This document shows, one piece after another, positions 1 through 5,273 of a DNA stretch of 5,273 nt (position 1 is the first letter of the stretch; every line of letters begins with the position of its first letter). Location of the stretch: the NCBI GenBank assembly GCA_021204605.1, contig JAJPZD010000178.1:1-5273 (forward strand), in the 5' to 3' direction. The translations under genes and the position numbers were made by a program. This DNA is from Prevotella sp. Its GTDB lineage: Bacteria; Bacteroidota; Bacteroidia; Bacteroidales; Bacteroidaceae. The notes beneath the pieces are model-generated. The model was not told the DNA's origin. It worked only from the letters and a program-made list of their open reading frames with translations, and made no database searches.

Positions 1-1541
1 TCCAATCCTTTTGCCATACGGAAAACCATTTTCTTCTTTTCGTCACTCCATATCGCAATACCTATATTATATGGCAATGGTGCCGCACCGACTGATGTCC
101 CTTGTATAATCGTAAACTCGTTAGGAAAACATTCTAAATTGTTTCCTTTATCATCGTATGCTATTATACTGAACGAATTTGGTTTGGATTCTAATAGATG
201 TAACTCTATTACATTACCAATAGCATCAATTTCGTTCTTGCCACTAGACCATGCCTTGTCATTTCTTACTATATCTACCCATACTTTATCACAAACAGAA
301 TTATCAGTCAATTTGATACTTAAATATTCATTCGTTTCAACAGATGTTGACTCGTAACCAATATCAAAAGTAACCGTACCAACCTTTATATCTTCTTTCT
401 TCACATCTGCATCAATAGTTGAAGCATAAAGAGCCGCTCCTATTGCCACTGCCGTCATAGGGTCTATGCTTGTATCAACGTTTGGCGTTACCTGACTTTT
501 CAACATTTGACGGATAAGTGGACTATGTGTAGGACCACCGACCAATATAAGTTTGTTTATCTGCGAGCCCGTCAAATGATTGCGCTGCAATAAATTTTTG
601 CAAATATCCACTGCTTTCTGGAAAAGCGGCCGCATCACATTGAATATTTCTTCCTGCGTCACCGTGAGGTCTAATTCTATCTCCTCTCCATCTTCATCCT
701 CACCTAAATCTCCAAGATTCGAAAGTATATCTTCTTTCTCCTTGAAAGAAAGTTGATTCTTTGTATCTTCAGCGTATGTTTTCATTGCATCACGCAAAAT
801 CTCTTTCTTGTCTTCATTTGCCATTGTGGACTGGAGATTGTAATTATTCAAAAGATAGGGAATAATAATATTATCCACTATTGCATAGTCAAGATTCTTT
901 CCTCCTAAATAATTATCTCCTTCCGTGTCAAACACCAGCATGATGCCATCCTCTACTTTAAGCAACGCGGCATCGAAAGTACCTCCACCAAAATCAAACA
1001 CCATCCAAATCCCGTTTTTGCTGTCTGATGTCAAACCGTATGCCATAGCTGCTGCAATAGGTTCCTGCAACAATTCACAACGATCGAAACCAGCCAATTT
1101 TGCGGCTTCAAGCGTGGCAGTCTTTTGGTTAACCGTAAATTTAGCAGGAACGGTAATAACTACGGATGAAAAATTCTCATCCGTAACGAATGACTTCAAT
1201 GTCTTCAGCACTTCAGCCGATAACTCCTCAGAAGAATAATCCTTATCCATAAAAGAACTGTAATACCGAGTGTCCGTCGCCATTGTGCGCTTGAATTCCA
1301 CGTATGCATTTGAAACGCTTTTCTTTCCTGCTTTGAATGCGCGACGCTTATCGCTTTTCATGTCATTGTATGCGGAATCACCGACTTTCACGCCTTTACG
1401 TTTGGTGAATGAAACGCAAGACGGCATAGTATCTTTCAATACATCTGTCTTTATAATCACAGGTTCTCCCTTTTCCATACGGCATATTGCGGAGTTTGTC
1501 GTTCCGAGGTCAATGCCATAGTCTATCTTAATTCTTGCCAT
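1..1541 (-). CDS. Hsp70-family (DnaK-like) chaperone ATPase, 3' end cut off by the window edge
   Basis: I translated this reading frame by hand: 513 codons are open from ATG at 1541 to the left edge with no stop. The Hsp70 nucleotide-binding domain (about residues 1-378) is complete. Phosphate-1 loop is IDLGTTNS at 10-17, with D11 and T14 matching DnaK D10 and the adjacent threonines. K84 in the FKRTM stretch sits where the catalytic lysine (DnaK K70) is expected. EPIAAAMAYG starts at E160, phosphate-2 DFGGGT is 183-188, GDNYLGG is 208-214, and the adenosine motif VGGPTHSP is 334-341. An acidic patch (GEDEDGEE, 280-287) lies in lobe IIB. The interdomain linker (about 380-390) is charged rather than the usual hydrophobic VLLL. 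Residues 390-513 are mostly predicted beta and do not read like a canonical substrate-binding domain, ending in a QGTSVGAAPLPYNIG stretch (480-494). It is the last visible gene of the operon, 12 bases after the GrpE-like gene, with an A/T-rich start context. Likely a cytoplasmic ATP-driven chaperone specialised for this cluster rather than the housekeeping DnaK. Confidence 0.93.
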   Translation of the reverse strand, partial: MARIKIDYGIDLGTTNSAICRMEKGEPVIIKTDVLKDTMPSCVSFTKRKGVKVGDSAYNDMKSDKRRAFKAGKKSVSNAYVEFKRTMATDTRYYSSFMDKDYSSEELSAEVLKTLKSFVTDENFSSVVITVPAKFTVNQKTATLEAAKLAGFDRCELLQEPIAAAMAYGLTSDSKNGIWMVFDFGGGTFDAALLKVEDGIMLVFDTEGDNYLGGKNLDYAIVDNIIIPYLLNNYNLQSTMANEDKKEILRDAMKTYAEDTKNQLSFKEKEDILSNLGDLGEDEDGEEIELDLTVTQEEIFNVMRPLFQKAVDICKNLLQRNHLTGSQINKLILVGGPTHSPLIRQMLKSQVTPNVDTSIDPMTAVAIGAALYASTIDADVKKEDIKVGTVTFDIGYESTSVETNEYLSIKLTDNSVCDKVWVDIVRNDKAWSSGKNEIDAIGNVIELHLLESKPNSFSIIAYDDKGNNLECFPNEFTIIQGTSVGAAPLPYNIGIAIWSDEKKKMVFRMAKGL

Positions 1542-1553
1542 ATTATTATAATT

Positions 1554-2465
1554 TTATTCTGGTTGACTTACTTCTATTTGTGCAACTTGTATCATCTGTT
1601 GCTTATAGTTAATCTGAGGTTTTATAATCCGAGTTATTATTTGTTGCCCTTCTTCAAGGTTTTCATCAGTAACAAATGTAGCAATAACTTTCATTCCCGC
1701 ATTGTACGGCTTTCCCAACATATCAACTATCTCATAGCCGTTGGCATTGAAGTTGTCCTTAATACGTTGAACAGCCTTTGTCAATTGCTTATATCCTTTA
1801 ATGGAAGCATCCATACGTGACAAATTCGCCTCTATACGGACAATCTCATCCGCCACTTTCAATGCCAATGAATGATCTGGTTTATCTCCTCCTGATGTGG
1901 AGGAAATCTGTCCCTCAATTAATTCTATCAGTTTATTATCCAACTTAACCGACTCTTCCTGCATTTTTGTCTGGGCTGATTGCAACGCATCTTGCGCCCT
2001 TCTCACTTCATCAATAGAGGAAGATCCTCTTTTTATCCGACTAATGAAATACCAATAGATTATCAATATAGATATAATAATAACTATCGCAATGATACAT
2101 ACCCATAAACTACGTTTCTCTAAAACGGACTGATTAGACTCAACCTTATCATTAGTGTCTTTTATCTGACCATTGATATTTGACACATCTGACTTTTGGA
2201 CCGCCTGTAAAGCATCACAAATTGCCTTTAAGCTATCAATAGTCTTACATAAATTCTCTTTTTCTATAGTCAAGTCTTGTATATCTTTACTGTTTCTGGA
2301 TGTTGTCTCAGACAATTGCCGTAAACTTTCCTCCATTTTCACCTGACTTGACTTTATCGCATTCAAGTCGTTTGCTATTTGATTTTGATTAACATGTTCC
2401 TGTGCAAAAACTGTCACTGAAATGGAACACAAAATCAATACGCTGAAAAATAAAATTCTTTTCAT
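1554..2465 (-). CDS. Membrane-anchored GrpE-like protein with periplasmic coiled coil
   Basis: The 303-residue protein starts with a signal peptide (residues 1-21, MKRILFFSV... then VFA before Q22). A Q/N/K/E-rich helical, coiled-coil-like stretch follows (about 25-115) with two cysteines, C73 and C83. A strongly hydrophobic helix spans about 120-141 and is followed by the positive cluster RIKRG (143-147), so by the positive-inside rule the C-terminal half is cytoplasmic. It has a second helical stretch (150-188), a flexible S/T/G segment and a GrpE-like region (about 199-300). The last part, GYEIVDMLGKPYNAG (243-257) followed by IITRIIKPQIN (276-286) and QMIQVAQIEVS (290-300), has the pattern of the GrpE beta-wing domain that binds Hsp70. 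The likely role is nucleotide exchange on, or membrane recruitment of, the Hsp70 encoded 12 bases downstream. It begins 10 bases after the J-like gene, behind TAA, an A/T-rich stretch and a two-codon ATG-TGA. The GrpE relation is by eye; sequence identity is low, and a coiled-coil scaffold without exchange activity is possible. Confidence 0.82.
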   Translation of the reverse strand: MKRILFFSVLILCSISVTVFAQEHVNQNQIANDLNAIKSSQVKMEESLRQLSETTSRNSKDIQDLTIEKENLCKTIDSLKAICDALQAVQKSDVSNINGQIKDTNDKVESNQSVLEKRSLWVCIIAIVIIISILIIYWYFISRIKRGSSSIDEVRRAQDALQSAQTKMQEESVKLDNKLIELIEGQISSTSGGDKPDHSLALKVADEIVRIEANLSRMDASIKGYKQLTKAVQRIKDNFNANGYEIVDMLGKPYNAGMKVIATFVTDENLEEGQQIITRIIKPQINYKQQMIQVAQIEVSQPE

Positions 2466-2475
2466 AAATCACATT

Positions 2476-4011
2476 TTATTTATTTATTTCATCCCTAATA
2501 TAACTTATGGCAGCAATTATAAATGCTATGATTGCACAAACAACTATTCCTGTATCTCCGAAATCAAATGTACAAGCTATACCAGCACCAACTGCTGCTG
2601 CAAATCCAGAACAGATTAGACCAACAATAACTTTTTTTAATATAGAATCATTTACCCCTAATTTGTCACACATATCTTTCAATTTTGCTCGGTTTGGATT
2701 GTAACGGTTTGACCTGAATTCTGATTCCATATCAAACGTATCCATAATTTCTGTCGCTTTCCATGCCTCTTTCAATGTAGATTCAATATTCAATTTATAT
2801 TCAATATTTCTTAGAGCTTTAGTATCTTGTACTGCATTTATTTCTTCTATCAAATTGTGCAAAGCATTACCTACCACTTGCGTTGACAGTTTCAGATAAA
2901 ATGCGTTATTAGCTCCTAGTTTTTGCTTCATTGATTGAAGATGCGGCTTTGTATTATTCAACAATGTCAGGGAATAGCGAATCTTATCCGGCAATTTACA
3001 AAACTTAAGCAATTCTTCCCTAATTGCTTTATCTTCTGCAAATACTTCTTGCGGAGGAAGGCTGTCTATGTTTTTCTGCATGATATTTACATTTTCCTGA
3101 CAACGGTCCTTCGCCATTTTTCCAACAACAATAGACAAAGCGTATGACTGTAATTTCATTGCTTTATAAGCAGCATCTTGTTCCTCAGATTTATTATAGT
3201 ATTCTATTCCACACTGCAGTATTTCGATGCCGACTTTATCCACAATCATCTGATTCTGCAAATCTGTAACAGGTATCAGCTTCCGAAGTTGTTCGAGCAT
3301 TGGCATCGTATCATTCATCAGTTTTGTTCCAGCATTGAGACGTGCATTAGGCCCTTTCCCTTTTGACAATTTTGCCGTATCAATAGCTGATAGCAATGAG
3401 TCTATTAACGGTTTTACTGCCTTGTTACCAACATATTGTTTCCAATCACTATTAGAGATAGATGGTAAAACTTTCTGTTCGCCCAAAGCAGAACAAAGTT
3501 CGTCAAGGAAAGCGTATTCTAACTTATCTGTATCCACTATGTTGTTCATTCCCAAAACCAAATTCGCAAATTCTTGAGAATATTTGGGATATAGCCTTTC
3601 TGCATATAATACAGCCGATTTATAGTCATCTTTCATCAAGGCACATACTATCCTGTTTTGCAAAGATGAAGCATCTTCTTTCTTTTCCAATATTAAAATC
3701 GTCTTATCTATATTCCCTGCAATTAGGTTATTCATGGCAATATCATCAATTGGCGTTGCCTTAACAAACCAAAATTGGGCATATTTAAGCTGGTCGTTGG
3801 GCAATTTCAAATTAGCATCTGCCGTAGCAACAGTTTCTGAGGTACGACTGACAGGCGGCATCAAATTTGATAGATCCAATGGGAATGTTAAAGCCTTTCC
3901 AACTTTTAAAAATGCTTTAAGTCGATTATTATTTGCCACACGTTCTTTTGTGGGCGAGTTTGAATAAATACCTAAGATACGGTAAGGATTTGCTTGTATG
4001 ATATCGATCAT
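2476..4011 (-). CDS. J-domain-like protein lacking HPD, with C-terminal membrane hairpin
   Basis: 511 residues; first gene of the chaperone operon. The N-terminus looks like a degenerate J domain: NPYRILGI (8-15) resembles the helix I start of DnaJ (YxxLG), NSPTKERV (18-25) resembles the turn into helix II, and RTSETVATADANLKLPNDQL (56-75) resembles helix III with its A-x-x-x-L-x-x-P ending, followed by KYAQFWF (76-82). The HPD tripeptide that normally stimulates Hsp70 ATPase is absent; VGKALTFPLDL (37-47) sits in that interval. Residues about 85-455 are mostly helical with repeat-like segments (for example DDYKSAVLYAERLYPKY), reminiscent of TPR-like scaffolds, but I recognise no named domain. 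Two hydrophobic helices, about 461-481 and 487-505, are joined by a short DFGDTG-containing turn and end in RDEINK, so both termini are probably cytoplasmic. ATG at 4011 is the only standard start in frame after an upstream TAA at 4069-4071. Together with the adjacent genes it is best read as the co-chaperone or client adaptor of the Hsp70. The J-domain call is by pattern and needs a profile search. Confidence 0.8.
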   Translation of the reverse strand: MIDIIQANPYRILGIYSNSPTKERVANNNRLKAFLKVGKALTFPLDLSNLMPPVSRTSETVATADANLKLPNDQLKYAQFWFVKATPIDDIAMNNLIAGNIDKTILILEKKEDASSLQNRIVCALMKDDYKSAVLYAERLYPKYSQEFANLVLGMNNIVDTDKLEYAFLDELCSALGEQKVLPSISNSDWKQYVGNKAVKPLIDSLLSAIDTAKLSKGKGPNARLNAGTKLMNDTMPMLEQLRKLIPVTDLQNQMIVDKVGIEILQCGIEYYNKSEEQDAAYKAMKLQSYALSIVVGKMAKDRCQENVNIMQKNIDSLPPQEVFAEDKAIREELLKFCKLPDKIRYSLTLLNNTKPHLQSMKQKLGANNAFYLKLSTQVVGNALHNLIEEINAVQDTKALRNIEYKLNIESTLKEAWKATEIMDTFDMESEFRSNRYNPNRAKLKDMCDKLGVNDSILKKVIVGLICSGFAAAVGAGIACTFDFGDTGIVVCAIIAFIIAAISYIRDEINK

Positions 4012-4030
4012 ATCGGCTAACTCTATTTGC

Positions 4031-4054
4031 TGCCAACAGGCTCCTTCGCTGGCA
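4031..4054 (-). promoter_or_regulatory. Compact RNA hairpin in the leader, with AAGGAG in its loop
   Basis: On the minus strand TGCCAGC pairs with GTTGGCA (seven pairs, one G-U) around the ten-base loop GAAGGAGCCT. The loop displays a perfect Shine-Dalgarno-like AAGGAG, but this lies about 29 bases ahead of the ATG at 4011, too far to serve that start directly. No T tract follows, so it is not an intrinsic terminator. It could be a translational control or RNA-protein binding element, or chance. Folding is by eye only. Confidence 0.4.
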
Positions 4055-4250
4055 CTGTTTCTCTTATATTAGATTTCTACACATAAAAACGTGAAGCCAA
4101 TACTATTCACTATTCAAATGAACATCATCGAAAGCCCAAGATTAGTTTGATTGCCTGCACACATTCAATTCTTTTGCCTTTTATGACAATAAGAGACATG
4201 ATCACAACCATTTACAATCCCACGAGCGTCCGCACACTTGTCATTGACGA

Positions 4251-4320
4251 AAGTTTCCTATTACATTCTACTTTGTCAAATCAAAGCGTATAGTAAACGC
4301 CTTTTGTGTATAGTTTCCTA
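4251..4320 (-). repeat. Direct repeat TAGGAAACT, two copies 60 bp apart
   Basis: Minus-strand TAGGAAACTT (4260-4251) and TAGGAAACTA (4320-4311) share nine bases and are spaced exactly 60 bp. A third, shorter match, TAGGAAA, occurs at 4478-4472. The spacing would suit repeated binding sites or a small tandem duplication, but the sequence between the copies is not itself repeated. Nine-base repeats in this composition can arise by chance. Confidence 0.35.
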
Positions 4321-4365
4321 CAATCCGCATCACAGGTAATGACATTGATGTGTTGGAATACAATG

Positions 4366-4373
4366 CAAATTTA
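4366..4373 (-). promoter_or_regulatory. Candidate Bacteroidetes -7 element (TAAATTTG) for the operon
   Basis: The minus strand reads TAAATTTG, an exact match to the Bacteroides primary sigma factor -7 consensus TAnnTTTG. It lies about 355 bases upstream of the J-like start and downstream of the transporter stop. No TTTG-type -33 element is visible at the usual 19-21 base spacing (the sequence there reads around CCAATATAATC), and A/T-rich DNA gives such matches easily. I found no CIRCE-type inverted repeat that would indicate HrcA heat-shock control. Confidence 0.3.
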
Positions 4374-4421
4374 CAAAAAATTTATATGATTATATTGGTT
4401 TATTAGAATTTTTGTAAATTT
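4367..4421. repeat. Imperfect A/T-rich inverted repeat between transporter and chaperone operon
   Basis: AAATTTACAAAAAATT at 4367-4382 is matched by its reverse complement with one base missing, AATTTTTGTAAATTT, at 4407-4421, separated by 24 bases. The right arm overlaps a perfect palindrome, TTGTAAATTTTTACAA at 4412-4427 (seven-base arms, two-base centre). The left arm contains the candidate -7 element. It could be an operator, a weak terminator for the transporter transcript, or compositional noise; no T tract follows it on the minus strand. Confidence 0.35.
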
Positions 4422-4516
4422 TTACAATTTTGAAACTTATGTAAAAATTTCTTTATATTATTGTTTTATTATTTCCTATCAAAAAACTGACCAACATTTC
4501 ATTTATAAAGTTTTTC
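4374..4516. other. A/T-rich intergenic block downstream of the transporter gene
   Basis: This stretch follows the transporter stop codon and is the most A/T-rich part of the window. Apart from the palindrome at 4412-4427 and the inverted-repeat arms, I see no gene, no GC-rich terminator hairpin and no insertion-sequence end. It is the probable transcriptional boundary between the transporter and the chaperone operon, because promoter-like A/T sequence begins here and the gap between genes is about 500 bases. Confidence 0.4.
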
Positions 4517-5273
4517 CTACCTCAGCTTATTCCTGATATAATTCCGCCTTGAATACAGGAAATAAAACAGCGCACCCAAACCATGAACTGCCCAAGCTGC
4601 CCAAAAAGCGGAGTGGAAGCCGAGGTGCTCGGCAATGAAACCACCGACGAGAATGCCGATACCAAGTCCTAAATCCCATGAAACTAAAATTGTGGAGTTC
4701 GCCGTACCACGCTGGTCGTTGGATGCAAGGTTGATAAACATATTCTGAAATGCTGGGTACATGTGGCCGTTGCCCAGACCGATGACTATTGCAGCCCCAT
4801 AATAACCAAACGGATTATGAAATGCCGCAAACAAGAAATAACCCGACAAAGCAACTATCATACCTTGATTAGCATTTGTAATAATCTTTCCCTTACGCAA
4901 CGATCTGCCGCCAGTTATTCTCGATAGTATCAGACCGATTGCAAACAGTGCGAAAAACAATCCCGTACCATTCGTAATGCCTAATTCCTCTTTACCATAA
5001 AGAGCGATATATGTGGATATAATTCCATACGCAAATGAGAAACACATAATAGTCAGTCCCTGGCTCCACCCTTTTAATAACAAGAACCTGTCAAGCGAGA
5101 TAGGAGCATTATTACGCACGATATTCTTTTTAGGGATATCCAAAGTAGCATTTACGAAAACGCCCACAAGCGACAAGGCGAATGCCAACAGGAAAAGGAA
5201 ATCGTAATTGTGCCACAGACCATAGATAAATAGCGCAATAGTAGGACTGATAGCCGTTGCCACATTGTTGCTC
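4517..5273 (-). CDS. MFS transporter, C-terminal part (5' end beyond the window)
   Basis: The frame is open from the right edge to TAG at 4519-4517, giving 251 complete residues. A GTG at 5263 could be mistaken for a start, but the preceding codons (S-N-N) continue the frame and the text fits the middle of an MFS protein, so the true start lies outside. Counting from the first complete codon, hydrophobic helices lie at about 9-20, 25-41, 70-92, 100-118, 131-147, 155-180, 190-215 and 220-240, matching roughly the second half of a 12-helix transporter of about 390 residues. A charged central loop (44-66, DIPKKN...) separates the halves. The segment GLILSRITGGRSLRKGK (113-129) is the MFS loop 8-9 motif (G-x-x-x-D/R-x-x-G-R-x-G/R-R-K). 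It is an inner-membrane, probably proton-coupled exporter or importer; the substrate cannot be told. Its GC content is higher than that of the middle chaperone genes, and the 500-base gap argues against co-transcription with them. Confidence 0.9.
   Translation of the reverse strand, partial: SNNVATAISPTIALFIYGLWHNYDFLFLLAFALSLVGVFVNATLDIPKKNIVRNNAPISLDRFLLLKGWSQGLTIMCFSFAYGIISTYIALYGKEELGITNGTGLFFALFAIGLILSRITGGRSLRKGKIITNANQGMIVALSGYFLFAAFHNPFGYYGAAIVIGLGNGHMYPAFQNMFINLASNDQRGTANSTILVSWDLGLGIGILVGGFIAEHLGFHSAFWAAWAVHGLGALFYFLYSRRNYIRNKLR

Larger units (their letters stand above)
4012..4365 (-). other. Gene-free region, probable long 5' leader of the chaperone operon
   Basis: No convincing gene lies here on either strand. 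If the -7-like element at 4366-4373 is used, this whole stretch would be a roughly 350-nt untranslated leader of the J-like gene. It contains two copies of TAGGAAACT (minus strand) 60 bp apart, a weak hairpin (minus-strand arms at 4303-4297 and 4289-4283, seven pairs including one G-U, seven-base loop) and a stronger hairpin at 4031-4054. It is visibly less A/T-rich than the block to its right. No tRNA-like, rRNA-like or transposase sequence was seen, and no intrinsic terminator with a T tract was found inside it. Confidence 0.45.

Noticed and set aside
139..1521. Plus-strand open frames opposite the Hsp70 gene
   Set aside because: They are antisense shadows of a strongly conserved minus-strand protein, with low-complexity translations and no domain features.
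2431..2465. Lipoprotein signal (L-I-L-C) in the GrpE-like N-terminus
   Set aside because: The residue before the cysteine is leucine instead of G/A/S, and a good signal peptidase I site (VFA before Q22) lies further on.
2422..3967. Plus-strand open frames opposite the GrpE-like and J-like genes
   Set aside because: Short, overlapping one another in different frames, cysteine- or tyrosine-rich in the way antisense A/T-rich DNA is; the minus-strand genes explain the region.
3997..4012. Inverted repeat TATGAT-ATCG-ATCATA over the J-like start codon
   Set aside because: Only six A/T-rich pairs with a four-base loop; too weak to claim control of initiation without conservation evidence.
4125..4199. 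A 24-codon minus-strand reading frame (MSLIVIKGKRIE...) inside the leader
   Set aside because: Very short, no clear ribosome-binding context, no recognisable domain; frames of this size are expected by chance. It could only be kept if conserved as a leader peptide.
4012..4516. Mobile element, CRISPR or tRNA in the gene-free region
   Set aside because: No transposase, no regularly spaced repeat series, no T-loop consensus and no terminal inverted repeats with target duplication were found.
5261..5263. GTG as the start codon of the transporter
   Set aside because: The frame stays open to the window edge and the translated text begins in the middle of an MFS fold, so a start here would leave only about seven or eight helices.

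Overview
The window looks like chromosome of a Bacteroidales-type bacterium (Bacteroides, Prevotella or a relative). The reasons are the moderate-to-low GC, start codons preceded by A/T-rich stretches rather than Shine-Dalgarno sequences, a TAnnTTTG-type -7 element upstream of the main operon, and the protein character. This is a judgement from sequence style, not a database match. All supported genes lie on the minus strand, so transcription runs from high to low coordinates.

Layout in transcription order. (1) 5273-4517: the C-terminal ~251 residues of a major facilitator superfamily (MFS) transporter, whose N-terminal part lies beyond the right edge. (2) 4516-4012: about 500 bases with no convincing gene. 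It holds an A/T-rich block with an imperfect inverted repeat and a -7-like element, then a possible ~350-nt leader with a 60-bp-spaced direct repeat and a compact hairpin just ahead of the next gene. (3) 4011-2476: a 511-residue protein with a degenerate J-domain-like N-terminus lacking HPD, a long helical middle and a C-terminal two-helix membrane hairpin. (4) 2465-1554: a 303-residue membrane protein with signal peptide, periplasmic coiled coil, one membrane helix, and a cytoplasmic coiled coil ending in a GrpE-like domain. (5) 1541-1: an Hsp70 (DnaK-like) ATPase, complete through its nucleotide-binding domain and running off the left edge.

Genes 3-5 are separated by only 10 and 12 bases and form a clear operon. 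Together they look like a dedicated Hsp70 machine: a J-like partner, a GrpE-like nucleotide-exchange partner and the Hsp70 itself. The unusual point is that both partners carry membrane segments, and the GrpE-like one also has a long periplasmic coiled coil. The inferred picture is an Hsp70 recruited to the cytoplasmic face of the inner membrane, possibly with a signal or mechanical input from the periplasm. This is inferred from architecture and gene order; no substrate or phenotype can be read from the sequence. The transporter is more GC-rich than the two middle operon genes, so the chaperone cluster may be an accessory insertion.
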